From Flavobacterium sp. (GTDB lineage Bacteria; Bacteroidota; Bacteroidia; Flavobacteriales; Flavobacteriaceae), in the NCBI GenBank assembly GCA_018401995.1, contig JAGYJR010000007.1, forward strand, positions 1 through 64,000: 64,000 nucleotides of DNA, written 5' to 3'. Positions 1 through 8,381 of this stretch are shown in pieces. The translations under genes were made by a program, and so were the position numbers. The notes under the pieces are model-generated. The model saw only the letters and a program-made list of their open reading frames with translations. It was not told the origin of the DNA and ran no database searches. The stretch's first letter is position 1. Each line of letters starts with the position of its first letter.

Positions 1-463
1 TCAAATGCATAAATGACATTCCAGCGTAGTAGTTAGCTAAGTTTCCTGTTTTAGTTCCTGAAAATTCATCAGCAACTCCAACGAAACCTAATTTACCTTC
101 TGCACCATTCAATGCTAATTTAAACAAAGAATCAGCAGTAGCTGGATTTGAAATAGCCTCATTAAAAAACTCTTGCGATTGAAACATAATAGACATTGCT
201 TCTTGTTCTTTTGGCTCTACAATAAATTTATTGTACAATAAATAACCTACTGTAGCAAATGCAATAGCTCCAACAATTCCTAAAATAACTTTTTGGTTTT
301 TAGCTACCCATTCTTCAGTTCTTGAAGCGGTTTGATCCAAAGTATTAAAAACATCTTCTGTTGTGCTTTCGCCAGTTTCTAAAACTTCGTCAAATTCATT
401 ACCAATTGTATCTTCAACTTCTGGTTTTGGGCTTTTGTAACCTCTTTTGTTATATGTTGCCAT
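1..463 (-). CDS. TPR-type membrane-anchored protein, 3' part cut by window edge
   Basis: The reading frame starts at the ATG at 461-463 and runs off the left edge of the window, so only about 154 residues are present. After an acidic N-terminal stretch there is one hydrophobic segment at about residues 58-74 (VILGIVGAIAIATVGYLLY), followed by a helical region (EAMSIMFQSQEFFNEA) of the kind seen in the YfgM/TPR family, which has a single membrane anchor and periplasmic repeats. It lies divergently from recF with only about 114 bp between the starts. A -7 box (488-495, minus) fits its start. The family assignment is from architecture and from the usual neighbour of recF in flavobacteria; no specific partner can be read from the sequence. 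Confidence 0.75.
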   Translation of the reverse strand, partial: MATYNKRGYKSPKPEVEDTIGNEFDEVLETGESTTEDVFNTLDQTASRTEEWVAKNQKVILGIVGAIAFATVGYLLYNKFIVEPKEQEAMSIMFQSQEFFNEAISNPATADSLFKLALNGAEGKLGFVGVADEFSGTKTGNLANYYAGMSFMHL

Positions 464-487
464 TTATGTTAAATTTATTAAGAGGTG

Positions 488-495
488 CAAAAATA
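488..495 (-). promoter_or_regulatory. -7 promoter box (TATTTTTG) for the TPR gene
   Basis: Read on the minus strand the box is TATTTTTG, matching the Bacteroidota consensus TAnnTTTG. It lies 24 bp upstream of the ATG of the TPR protein gene. I see no well-spaced TTG at -33, so the call rests on the -7 box and its position. Confidence 0.5.
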
Positions 496-549
496 TAATT
501 TTTATTCAAAATTAAAAGTTCTTTTTACGGTTATTTTTTATTTTACTAC

Positions 550-557
550 TACTTTTG
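550..557 (+). promoter_or_regulatory. -7 promoter box (TACTTTTG) for recF
   Basis: TACTTTTG matches TAnnTTTG and lies 20 bp before the GTG at 578. Because the box lies inside the longest possible reading frame (opening at 485), it argues that translation starts at 578 and not upstream. Confidence 0.6.
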
Positions 558-577
558 CAAAAAAACATTCCCAAAAA

Positions 578-1657
578 GTGATTTTAAAGCATCTAACACT
601 ACTCAACTACAAGAACATTAGCAATCAATCGTTTGATTTTGATAGCAAAATAAATTGTTTTGTTGGAAAAAATGGCGCTGGGAAGACCAATATTTTAGAT
701 GCTATTTATCATTTGGCATATGGAAAAAGTTATTTTAATCCGTTAGCTTCGCAAAATATCAAACACGATGAAGAGTTTTTTTTAATTGACTCTTTATTTG
801 ATAAAAATGATAAAGAAGAAAAAATTGCTTGTAGTTTAAAAAGAGGACAAAAAAAAGTAATCAAACGCAATAACAAAGTGTATGAAAAACTATCGGAACA
901 CATTGGATTGATTCCATTGGTAATAATTTCCCCATCCGATAGTGACCTCATCATTGAAGGTAGCGAAACTAGAAGAAGTTTTATTGACAGTGTTATTTGT
1001 TCGCTGGATCAAATGTATTTGAACCAATTGATTCAGTACCAAAAATTAGTAAGTCAGCGTAATGCGCTTTTGAAATATTTTGCTGCTAATCAAACATTTG
1101 ATAAAGACAATTTAGCTATTTACGATGAACAATTAATTCCTCTTGGAACACTTATTTTCGAAAAAAGACAGCAATTTTTATCCAATTTTGTTCCCATTTT
1201 CCAAAAGTATTACACCTTAATTTCAAATGCAGCTGAGAATGTTTCACTTCGCTACCAATCGCAATTATTGGAACAAGATTTTGCAACCCTTTTGAACGAC
1301 CAACTCCAAAAAGATAAAATTTTACAATATACCAGTGCTGGAATTCACAAAGACGATTTGATTTTTGAAATTGAAAGTTATCCGATTAAGAAATTTGGTT
1401 CGCAAGGCCAACAAAAATCGTTTTTAATTGCGCTGAAATTAGCACAATTTGAATTTATAAAAGAAAAGAGTGGCGAATTACCCATTCTACTTTTTGATGA
1501 TATTTTTGACAAATTAGACGAAAGTCGTGTGCAAAAAATTGTCGCTATGGTAAATGATGCTGTATTTGGACAAATTTTCATCTCAGATACACATGCTGAG
1601 AGAACAGAAAATATAATAAAATCAACACATCAAAGTTATTCGATTTTTGCGTTGTGA
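578..1657 (+). CDS. recF: DNA replication and repair protein RecF
   Basis: RecF is a single-strand-DNA-gap repair ATPase of the SMC/ABC type that helps load RecA through RecO and RecR. The Walker A motif GKNGAGKTN lies near residue 30, the signature region FGSQGQQKS in the C-terminal half, and Walker [15 protein letters not shown] about residue 300. The open frame extends back to a GTG at 485, but the extra 31 residues are hydrophobic and unlike RecF, and they overlap a promoter box. The GTG at 578 gives the normal RecF beginning ([14 protein letters not shown]) and about 359 residues, the usual length. The neighbours (TPR protein, divergent) are normal for flavobacteria. Confidence 0.95.
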   Translation: MILKHLTLLNYKNISNQSFDFDSKINCFVGKNGAGKTNILDAIYHLAYGKSYFNPLASQNIKHDEEFFLIDSLFDKNDKEEKIACSLKRGQKKVIKRNNKVYEKLSEHIGLIPLVIISPSDSDLIIEGSETRRSFIDSVICSLDQMYLNQLIQYQKLVSQRNALLKYFAANQTFDKDNLAIYDEQLIPLGTLIFEKRQQFLSNFVPIFQKYYTLISNAAENVSLRYQSQLLEQDFATLLNDQLQKDKILQYTSAGIHKDDLIFEIESYPIKKFGSQGQQKSFLIALKLAQFEFIKEKSGELPILLFDDIFDKLDESRVQKIVAMVNDAVFGQIFISDTHAERTENIIKSTHQSYSIFAL

Positions 1658-1716
1658 AGATGAATTGAGAAGTTAGAAGTTAGAGAATAGAAGTTAGATT
1701 TTCGGATTTTCAGATT

Positions 1717-1744
1717 TTGGAATTTGGAATTTGGAATTTGGAAT
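1717..1744. repeat. Tandem heptamer TTGGAAT x4
   Basis: Four consecutive perfect copies of TTGGAAT. Related heptamer tracts (TTCTAAA type, the opposite-strand form) occur upstream of lipA and between two tRNA genes. Confidence 0.85.
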
Positions 1745-1800
1745 ATTGGGATTTTTTCTGGAACACAGATTGAAGAAATTTAAAAATTCTTTAAAATCTT

Positions 1801-1862
1801 AAATGAACTTCTTAACGTAATCAAAGTAAACTTTAAAAAGACTTATATGACTTATATGGTTT
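1801..1862 (+). repeat. Interspersed repeat, copy 1 (inverted relative to copies 2 and 3)
   Basis: Its reverse complement (ATATAAGTCATATAAG, then TTTTTAAAGTTT, then GATTACGTTAAGAAGTTCAT) aligns nearly end to end with 16537-16590 and more loosely with 22277-22328. All three copies are intergenic. Confidence 0.75.
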
Positions 1863-2080
1863 AATTTTGGTTTCAACTTTCAAGTTTTGGAACGCGGATA
1901 AAACGGATTTGACGGATTCACGCTGATTATATTTTTTAGTCCGCTAAAGCGGAAGCAGATTGATACGGATTTTAAAAGTTGGAATTTGGAATTTAAAATA
2001 TTGGAATTTGTTCTTGAACTTGATTTTTGTACTTGATCTTGACTTTCAATTAAACATTTTAATAATTCCCACTTTAATAC

Positions 2081-2088
2081 TACATTTG
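2081..2088 (+). promoter_or_regulatory. -7 promoter box (TACATTTG) for murB
   Basis: Exact TAnnTTTG match, 17 bp upstream of the murB ATG at 2106. No convincing -33 TTG at the usual spacing. Confidence 0.55.
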
Positions 2089-2105
2089 AAAAAAATTATT
2101 CTGTG

Positions 2106-3113
2106 ATGGAAATTCAAACCAATTTTTCTTTAAAAAACTACAATACTTTTGGTATTTCAGCAACTGCTAAATCCTTTATTTCTGTTACTTCTGAAGACGA
2201 ATTAAAAACCGTTTTACAACAACAGCAAGACATTTTCATTTTGGGCGGTGGTAGTAATATGTTGTTAACCAAAGACATTGAAAAAACGGTTGTTCATGTA
2301 AATTTAAAAGGAATTGCTATTACGAAAGAAATGGATGATTACGTTTGGGTTACTGCTCAAGCAGGTGAAAATTGGCATGAATTTGTACTTTGGTGTTTGG
2401 AAAGAAATTTTGGCGGATTGGAAAATTTATCGCTAATTCCAGGGAATGTTGGCACTACTCCAATTCAAAATATTGGCGCTTATGGTGTTGAAATTAAAGA
2501 CACTATGGTAAGTTGCGAAGCAATTGCTATTAAAACGCAAGAAAAACGAGTTTTTACCAATGCTGAATGTGCCTTTGAATACCGTGAAAGTATTTTCAAA
2601 AAAGAATTGAAAAATCAATACATTATAACAGCTGTAACGTTCCAACTAACGAAAAAGAAGCATCAGCTAAAAACTTCTTACGGCGCAATCGAAGCGGAAC
2701 TGCAACAGAAAAAAATTAGCAATCCTTCTATTCAAGAAATTAGTCAAGCGGTAATTGCGATTCGTCAGAGTAAATTACCTGATCCAAAAGAATTAGGAAA
2801 CAGTGGAAGTTTCTTCAAAAATCCAATTATTCCACTAACAACTTATGAAAAGGCTTTACAAAACTTTCCTGAAATGCCGCATTACAAAGTTTCTGAAGAA
2901 TTGGTAAAAGTACCAGCCGGATGGCTAATTGAACAAGCCGGATTTAAAGGAAAACGATTTGGTGACGCAGGAATTCATAAAAACCAAGCATTAGTTTTAG
3001 TTAATTATGGTAATGCTACAGGTGCTGAAATTGAAGCTGTTTCAAAAAATATTCAGAAAACAGTTCTCGAAACCTTTGGAATTGCCATTGAAGCGGAAGT
3101 AAATATTATTTGA
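2106..3113 (+). CDS. murB: UDP-N-acetylenolpyruvoylglucosamine reductase MurB
   Basis: MurB is the FAD enzyme that reduces UDP-N-acetylglucosamine enolpyruvate to UDP-N-acetylmuramate in cytoplasmic peptidoglycan precursor synthesis. The sequence has the N-terminal LKNYNTFGI motif, the FAD-binding ILGGGSNML, the IPGNVGTTPIQNIGAYGVE segment, and the C-terminal NSGSFFKNP with the catalytic Ser region and WLIEQAG. About 335 residues, normal for the long E. coli-type MurB. A GTG precedes the ATG directly (2103), but the ATG at 2106 is the natural start. It has its own -7 box and stands alone between two repeat-rich gaps. Confidence 0.97.
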   Translation: MEIQTNFSLKNYNTFGISATAKSFISVTSEDELKTVLQQQQDIFILGGGSNMLLTKDIEKTVVHVNLKGIAITKEMDDYVWVTAQAGENWHEFVLWCLERNFGGLENLSLIPGNVGTTPIQNIGAYGVEIKDTMVSCEAIAIKTQEKRVFTNAECAFEYRESIFKKELKNQYIITAVTFQLTKKKHQLKTSYGAIEAELQQKKISNPSIQEISQAVIAIRQSKLPDPKELGNSGSFFKNPIIPLTTYEKALQNFPEMPHYKVSEELVKVPAGWLIEQAGFKGKRFGDAGIHKNQALVLVNYGNATGAEIEAVSKNIQKTVLETFGIAIEAEVNII

Positions 3114-3379
3114 TGATTGAAGTTCGGTGATGGGCTTTAGAAGATAGAAATTAGAAGTTAGAGAATAGACTTGGTTTTGTCTTTCCGATTTTACTAGGAA
3201 TCTCCTATGAAATAGGTTGCTATTTGAGCGAAGCGAAATAGTGACTCACAAAGCCGCTAAGACGCAAGTTTTAATACATTGAGTAACTTTGTGAAGAACT
3301 TTGAGTAACATTGTGCTACTAAACTGAAAACTGCGACTGCGACTGTGACTAATTTTGGAATTTGAGCTTGAATTTGAAC
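3114..3379. repeat. Repeat-rich intergenic region downstream of murB
   Basis: No gene seen. It contains the 16-bp motif shared with 1675-1690 (here 3153-3168), a hairpin CTATTT/AAATAG around GAGCGAAGCG at 3220-3241, ACTTTGTG-like units at about 3285-3320 that recur at 16.4 and 16.8 kb, and a CTGCGACTGCGACTG tract at about 3331-3347 that recurs near 26.8 and 57.3 kb. Confidence 0.65.
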
Positions 3380-3407
3380 TTGATTTGAATTTTCTTTTGT
3401 AAATTTG
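3380..3407 (+). promoter_or_regulatory. Promoter: TTG, 17 bp, TAAATTTG
   Basis: TTG at 3380-3382 and TAAATTTG at 3400-3407 with a 17-bp spacer fit the Bacteroidota consensus. The start codon of the small membrane protein follows at 3426. The box lies inside the longer open frame (from 3405), supporting the shorter start. Confidence 0.65.
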
Positions 3408-3425
3408 CACTTTAATTCTAAAGAG

Positions 3426-3629
3426 ATGAAACTAGCGATACTTACCATGGGACTTTTAGCGATTGCTGTAGCAGGAATTGCAATCAAAATTTGGTTGAAA
3501 AAAGACGGAAAATTTTCTGGAACTTGCGCTAGTCAAAGTCCGTTTTTGAATAAAGATGGTGAAGCTTGTGGCTTTTGCGGAAAAACACCTGATCAATTTA
3601 AAGATTGTAACGAACCTTCTCACTCTTAA
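3426..3629 (+). CDS. Small Cys-rich membrane or secreted protein
   Basis: 67 residues. One hydrophobic segment at residues 2-22 (LAILTMGLLAIAVAGIAIKIW) is followed by a short soluble tail with four cysteines in the pattern C-x13-C-x2-C-x8-C (GTCASQSP, EACGFCG, FKDCNEP). This could bind a metal or form disulfides. The start at 3426 follows the promoter; an in-frame start at 3405 would overlap the -7 box. Proteins of this type sit next to the same glycosyltransferase and sigma factor genes in other flavobacteria, but I know of no assigned function. The next gene starts 16 bp downstream, so it probably leads a three-gene operon. Confidence 0.8.
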   Translation: MKLAILTMGLLAIAVAGIAIKIWLKKDGKFSGTCASQSPFLNKDGEACGFCGKTPDQFKDCNEPSHS

Positions 3630-3645
3630 TCGCCAATAAATCCGT

Positions 3646-4755
3646 ATGATTTTTGATATTCTACTCCTTGGATTAGTTGCTGTTGTACTATTTCAAATGA
3701 TATATTACATTTTTATTTTTGGCAAATTTAGTTTCGCTAAAACAGAGACTCTTCCCAAAAAAAATATTCCTATTTCGGTTATAGTATGCGCCAAAAACGA
3801 AGCTGAAAACATCAAGAAATTTGTTCCTCTTTTACTAGAACAAGAGTATCCAACATTCGAATTGGTTTTAATTGACGATGCTTCAAGCGATGAAACTCGC
3901 GATTTATTTGAAGCATTTGAAAAACAATATCCGAATGTAAAATTGGTAAAAGTAGATAATAACGAAGCTTTTTGGGGCAATAAAAAATACGCATTAACTT
4001 TAGGAATTAAAGCCGCAAAATACGAATACTTACTCTTTACCGATGCCGATTGTTACCCAACATCAAAACATTGGATTAGTAGAATGAGTGCTAATTTCAC
4101 CGTGAAAAAAACCATCGTTTTGGGTTATGGTGCTTATGAGAAAATTAAAAATTCGTTTTTGAATAAAATCATTCGTTTTGAAACTCTTTTGACAGCGACT
4201 CAATATTTTGCTTGGGCTAAAATTGGTAAACCTTACATGGGTGTTGGTCGAAATTTAGCTTACAAAAAAGAAGAATTCTTCCGAGTGAGAGGATTTATGG
4301 ATCATATGAAAATCCGTTCAGGCGATGATGATTTGTTTGTGAATCAAGCAGCCAGTGGAGCCAATACCTCTGTTTGTTTTACGCCTGAAAGTTTCACCTA
4401 TTCAGAACCGAAAAAAACATACAAAACTTGGTTCAATCAAAAAAGACGACACGTTGCCACAGCTAAACATTACAAAGGGTTTGACCGTTTTCAATTGGGA
4501 TTTTTTTATATCATTCAATTCTTATTTTTTATTTTAGCTGCTGTACTTTTAGCTTTTCAATACCAATGGATAATTGTTACTGGAATTGTAGTTCTTAGAT
4601 ACATGTTCACTTGGATTTCATTAGGTTATGCTGCTGGAAAACTAAAAGAAAAAGATGTCATGTATTGGTACCCAATTATTGAAATTTTTCTTATCTTCAC
4701 ACAATTGAACGTATTCATTACCAATATTTTTGCAAAACCCGTACATTGGAAATAA
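3646..4755 (+). CDS. Membrane-associated glycosyltransferase family 2
   Basis: 369 residues with a GT-A fold. After an N-terminal membrane helix (residues 3-24) come ISVIVCAKNE, VLIDDASSD, FTDADCYP (DxD-type metal and nucleotide-sugar site), SGDDDLFVNQ and QKRRH (the Q-x-x-R-x motif of processive or membrane GT2 enzymes). Two or three more membrane helices occupy about residues 285-360. It transfers a sugar from a nucleotide donor at the inner membrane; the acceptor cannot be deduced. Its last 10 bp overlap the next gene, so the two are translationally coupled. Confidence 0.9.
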   Translation: MIFDILLLGLVAVVLFQMIYYIFIFGKFSFAKTETLPKKNIPISVIVCAKNEAENIKKFVPLLLEQEYPTFELVLIDDASSDETRDLFEAFEKQYPNVKLVKVDNNEAFWGNKKYALTLGIKAAKYEYLLFTDADCYPTSKHWISRMSANFTVKKTIVLGYGAYEKIKNSFLNKIIRFETLLTATQYFAWAKIGKPYMGVGRNLAYKKEEFFRVRGFMDHMKIRSGDDDLFVNQAASGANTSVCFTPESFTYSEPKKTYKTWFNQKRRHVATAKHYKGFDRFQLGFFYIIQFLFFILAAVLLAFQYQWIIVTGIVVLRYMFTWISLGYAAGKLKEKDVMYWYPIIEIFLIFTQLNVFITNIFAKPVHWK

Positions 4756-5327
4756 CATCAGAAATTATTCAAAAAAACATTGCCAAAGCAAAATTGGGCG
4801 ACCAAGTTGCCTTTACGTTTTTATTGGATTTTTTTTGGAACGAAGTATACGGTTTCATGCTCAAACGCACCGAAAACGAAACCGATGCCGAAGATATTGT
4901 CATTGAAACCTTTGCGAAAGCCTTCGATAAGATTGCCACTTACAATCCAGAATTTGGCTTTAACACTTGGTTGATAGCCATTGCAAAAAATGTGCATATC
5001 GATATGCTCCGAAAAAAGAAAACTTCTCTTTTTATTGACATTACTGAAGAAGACGAACACCAAGCGTACAGCGTGGTTGACGATTCCAATTCTGCAGAAG
5101 ACGAATTGATTATCGAACAAAATTTAGCCCAATTACTGCAATACATCAAACAATTGAAACCTGCGTATCAGGAAGTGATTCAAATGCGTTATTTTCAAGA
5201 AATGAGCTACCAAGAAATGGCAGAATCACTAGAAGAACCGCTGAATAATATCAAAATTAAACTGTTACGTTCCAAAAAACTTTTGGCAGAAATAATTACT
5301 TTAAGCGAGAAAAAGAAATCTAAATAA
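4746..5327 (+). CDS. RNA polymerase sigma factor, sigma-70/ECF family
   Basis: 193 residues. Region 2 covers about residues 10-85 (FLLDFFWNEVYGFMLKRT, DAEDIVIETFAKAFDKI, FNTWLIAIAKNVHIDMLRK) and region 4 about residues 125-180 (LKPAYQEVIQMRYFQEMSYQEMAE). The two are joined by an acidic linker. No sigma-1.1 or sigma-3 domain, so it is ECF-like. The only start upstream of region 2 is the TTG at 4746, inside the end of the glycosyltransferase gene, giving a 10-bp overlap. I see no anti-sigma gene beside it, so how it is controlled is unknown. Confidence 0.9.
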   Translation: MEITSEIIQKNIAKAKLGDQVAFTFLLDFFWNEVYGFMLKRTENETDAEDIVIETFAKAFDKIATYNPEFGFNTWLIAIAKNVHIDMLRKKKTSLFIDITEEDEHQAYSVVDDSNSAEDELIIEQNLAQLLQYIKQLKPAYQEVIQMRYFQEMSYQEMAESLEEPLNNIKIKLLRSKKLLAEIITLSEKKKSK

Positions 5328-5334
5328 GAATTTT

Positions 5335-5342
5335 TATATTTG
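5335..5342 (+). promoter_or_regulatory. -7 promoter box (TATATTTG) for the MFS transporter gene
   Basis: Exact TAnnTTTG match 20 bp before the ATG at 5363, in the short gap after the sigma factor gene. Confidence 0.55.
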
Positions 5343-5362
5343 ACCCAAATCCAAATAAGGTC

Positions 5363-6607
5363 ATGAACACTTTTACTACGCAAGAAAAACTAAAACATTT
5401 ATTCTCTTTACCTGTAATTGTTGCCGCACTAGGCTACTTTGTAGATATTTACGATTTATTACTTTTCGGAATTGTTCGTGTACCCAGTTTAGAAACTTTA
5501 GGCGTTGATGTTAATGTAGCGGGTTCAACTATTCTAAACTATCAAATGATTGGATTGCTTTTAGGCGGAATTATTTGGGGAATTTTTGGAGATAAAAAAG
5601 GAAGACTATCTGTTTTATTTGGCTCCATTTTGGTGTATTCATTAGCTAATATTGCTTGCGGTTTTTTACCTCATTTTCCTCAAGAACATATTGTAGAAAT
5701 TTATGCCGCTTTGCGTTTTATTGCAGGAATTGGACTTGCTGGTGAATTGGGTGCTGGAATCACATTAGTTTCCGAATCTTTACCCAAAGAGCTAAGAGCT
5801 ATTGGAACCTCTATTGTGGCTGGATTTGGTTTATTGGGTGCTGTTGTTGCGCAATTAACTGTTGAATTAGCTGGAGATTGGACTATTGCTTACTTTGTTG
5901 GTGGCGGACTTGGCTTGTTATTGTTGTTTTTACGAATTGGTGTTGTAGAATCAGGAATTTACAAAGACATTCAGGAAAAATCAGATGTACAAAAAGGAAA
6001 TTTTTTACTATTTTTCAACAATTGGAATCGTTTTGTTAAATACATCAAATGTATCGCAATAGGTTTACCAACATGGTTTTGCATTGGAATTCTCGCTGTT
6101 ATGGGAAATCAATTTGCGCCTGCATTTGGCATAGATTCTATCAATCCAGGAAAAGCGATTATGTGGGCTTACATTGGAATTTCAGCTGGAGATTTCGCTA
6201 GTGGTTTTATTTCTCACGCGTTAAAATCACGAAAAAAGGCAATTTTTTACATGATGTTATTTACTATAATTGGTGTTGCGCTGATGTTATTTGGTGGAAC
6301 AAAATCAGAAAACATGTATTACTTTTATTGTGCTTGGCTCGGATTGGGTACTGGTTATTGGGCGATGTTTGTAACGGTTGGCGCAGAACAATTTGGAACC
6401 AACATTAGAAGTACAGCAGCAACCACAATTCCAAATATGGTTAGAGGATTGTTACCCGTTATGCTCATTAGTTTTGATTATTTAAAAATCGGAAACGGTG
6501 TAATTGTTGCGGCTGCCATTGTTGGTTTCGTTGTATTTGCCATTGGAATTTACGCTACTTTAACTGTTCCTGAAACACATAATATTGACTTGGATTTTGT
6601 TGAGTAA
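5363..6607 (+). CDS. MFS transporter
   Basis: 414 residues with about 12 predicted membrane helices. The MFS signature between helices 2 and 3 is GIFGDKKGRLSVLFGS; the N-terminal half contains GYFVDIYDLLLFGIV and the charged LRFIAGIGLAGELGAG, typical of the metabolite:H+ symporter branch (sugar or organic acid carriers). The helix 8-9 loop has SHALKSRKKA. The substrate cannot be named. It is a single gene with its own promoter. Confidence 0.88.
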   Translation: MNTFTTQEKLKHLFSLPVIVAALGYFVDIYDLLLFGIVRVPSLETLGVDVNVAGSTILNYQMIGLLLGGIIWGIFGDKKGRLSVLFGSILVYSLANIACGFLPHFPQEHIVEIYAALRFIAGIGLAGELGAGITLVSESLPKELRAIGTSIVAGFGLLGAVVAQLTVELAGDWTIAYFVGGGLGLLLLFLRIGVVESGIYKDIQEKSDVQKGNFLLFFNNWNRFVKYIKCIAIGLPTWFCIGILAVMGNQFAPAFGIDSINPGKAIMWAYIGISAGDFASGFISHALKSRKKAIFYMMLFTIIGVALMLFGGTKSENMYYFYCAWLGLGTGYWAMFVTVGAEQFGTNIRSTAATTIPNMVRGLLPVMLISFDYLKIGNGVIVAAAIVGFVVFAIGIYATLTVPETHNIDLDFVE

Positions 6608-6678
6608 TAAAAAATCCTTTTTTAGCATTTTGTATAAAAAAAAACTAAATTGCAAATTACTAAGTAAACATAATCTCC

Positions 6679-8247
6679 ATGAAAGCAAAATTAATTTTAT
6701 TTTTATTTACAATTTTAAACTTAAGTTACTCACAAACAAGTGAAGTAACTATTATTGGAAACTTACCTCAACTTCATGGCGGTGATTATGTTTCATTTAG
6801 TAAACCTATAGGAAAATACTCCACTTCTCCATTTTATGTTAATTCAAAAGATACTGCAAAATTAAAAGACAACAAATTCATTAAGAATCTAGAAGTTTCA
6901 ACATCTGGAATCATTTATCTTTATGAGAAGCCATTTAATTCAATTAGTAGTGCTCGATTTTTTGCAGAACCTGGTGATACTATATTTATTGAAAGAAAAA
7001 ACGGGAAAATTCATTTTGAGGGAAAAAATGCAATTATTAACAAAATGTTTAGTGAAGTCAAATTTGCTCCTGTTAATCTTTATGATGAAGTGTATGATAT
7101 TTATAAGATTAATGATAATTCAAAAAAAATTATAACTCAAATAAATTCAAGAAAAATAGAATTTTCAAAATATTTTGATCAACTAACTTTAAAAAATCAA
7201 GTTTCTAAATCTTGCTCAAACTACGCAAAAATGTTAATGGAACAGATAATAGATAATGCTGTTTTAAATATTGCAAAAAATGAAAAATTTAGGGAACGAG
7301 AAAAAATGCCTATTTCAAAAAAAGAAGCATCTAAAGTAGTAGACTATTATAATGAAAAATACCTTTACTATAATAAGGAAAGTTTAAAGTCTTTATTCTA
7401 TCTAAAGTTTATATTTATATATGCAGAATTTTTTGAAAAAAAATCACTCGAAAGCGGTAAAAACACAACAAGATATTGGAATCAATTTGATGAGATGTTT
7501 CAACCTAGAATTGACAATTTAGGTGTTCTTGATTATTTAGAATTTGACGATTATAAAGAAAAAGCTATTGGTCAACTATTTCTAGATCTAATAGAAAGCT
7601 ATGATAACGAGAAAACTAAAAGTTATCAAGATTTGGTAACTCTTTACAAAGCATATGCAGAGAAATTTCCTGATAGCCCATATATTATTCCTCTTTCTGA
7701 AACCATTATGGATATAGCTTCAAACATAGTAAACAACAACAGTTTGAATACTTTATCTAATTCTGATTCAAACACAAAAATTGGCTATCTAACCAAATTT
7801 AACGAAACTTTCAAAGTAATTGATAATAAACCTTTGATAGAAACAGATCAATCATTTATTGATGCCTTATCAAAAAAATTTCCAAATCAAAATGTATTTA
7901 TTGATTTATGGGCAACATGGTGTTCGCCGTGTATTAAGCAATTTTCACATAATAATGATTTACACGCTTTTTTAGAAAAAGAAAAGATTGAAATGCTTTT
8001 TTTATCAGTTGACAAAGAAGACAACAAGAGTAAATGGGAAAAATATGTAAAAGATTACAATCTTAAAGGTTTTCATTATTTACCAAGCAATGATGACAAT
8101 GAAAAACACATTAGTCAACTGGGCAATTTCATCCCTTTATATTATGTTTTCAATACTAAGACAAAAAAACTAGTTAAAATAGAAGGGTTACCTGAACAAA
8201 AAGAATTATTTTATTCTGAAATTAGTGAGGCCTTACAATCAAATTAG
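6679..8247 (+). CDS. Secreted TlpA-like thioredoxin-fold protein
   Basis: 522 residues. A signal peptide (MKAKLILFLFTILNLSYSQ) is followed by a beta-rich N-terminal domain (about 20-125, DUF4369-like), a long helical linker, and a C-terminal thioredoxin domain at about 390-520. The active site is WATWCSPC, after FIDLWA. Such proteins are envelope disulfide reductases or thiol sensors in Bacteroidota. It has the same layout as the truncated gene at 19834-21228 (there WASYCAPC), so the two are paralogues. Very AT-rich, like that insert, and unlike lipA next to it. Confidence 0.85.
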   Translation: MKAKLILFLFTILNLSYSQTSEVTIIGNLPQLHGGDYVSFSKPIGKYSTSPFYVNSKDTAKLKDNKFIKNLEVSTSGIIYLYEKPFNSISSARFFAEPGDTIFIERKNGKIHFEGKNAIINKMFSEVKFAPVNLYDEVYDIYKINDNSKKIITQINSRKIEFSKYFDQLTLKNQVSKSCSNYAKMLMEQIIDNAVLNIAKNEKFREREKMPISKKEASKVVDYYNEKYLYYNKESLKSLFYLKFIFIYAEFFEKKSLESGKNTTRYWNQFDEMFQPRIDNLGVLDYLEFDDYKEKAIGQLFLDLIESYDNEKTKSYQDLVTLYKAYAEKFPDSPYIIPLSETIMDIASNIVNNNSLNTLSNSDSNTKIGYLTKFNETFKVIDNKPLIETDQSFIDALSKKFPNQNVFIDLWATWCSPCIKQFSHNNDLHAFLEKEKIEMLFLSVDKEDNKSKWEKYVKDYNLKGFHYLPSNDDNEKHISQLGNFIPLYYVFNTKTKKLVKIEGLPEQKELFYSEISEALQSN

Positions 8248-8317
8248 AAGAAGTAATTTAAGACGAAACATTTATAACTACAAAACAAATCCTAAAATTG
8301 TATTAACGGAATAACTT

Positions 8318-8352
8318 TTCTAAATTCTAAATTCCAAATTCTAAATTCTAAT
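8318..8352. repeat. Five tandem heptamers (TTCTAAA type)
   Basis: TTCTAAA, TTCTAAA, TTCCAAA, TTCTAAA, TTCTAAT follow each other directly, ending 2 bp before the lipA -7 box. They thus occupy the position of the spacer and -33 region. Confidence 0.85.
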
Positions 8353-8354
8353 CG

Positions 8355-8362
8355 TATCTTTG
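8355..8362 (+). promoter_or_regulatory. -7 promoter box (TATCTTTG) for lipA
   Basis: Exact TAnnTTTG match 19 bp before the lipA ATG. The upstream part of the promoter is formed by the heptamer tract. Confidence 0.65.
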
Positions 8363-8381
8363 CTTTTCAAAAAATTGAATT

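Larger units (their letters stand above)
1658..2080. repeat. Repeat-filled intergenic region between recF and murB
   Basis: No gene is visible. The stretch holds a 16-bp motif (agaagttagagaatag at 1675-1690, repeated exactly at 3153-3168), four tandem TTGGAAT heptamers at 1717-1744, an interspersed repeat at 1801-1862 with relatives elsewhere, and a small hairpin TCCGC/GCGGA at 1940-1953. More TTGGAAT-like units follow at about 1980-2010. This looks like accumulated non-coding repeat DNA and not decayed genes. Confidence 0.7.

Noticed and set aside
485..577. Upstream extension of RecF (31 residues, GTG at 485)
   Set aside because: It is hydrophobic, unlike RecF, and overlaps the -7 boxes of both divergent genes.
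3405..3425. Longer start for the small Cys-rich protein
   Set aside because: Its first codon overlaps the TAAATTTG box.
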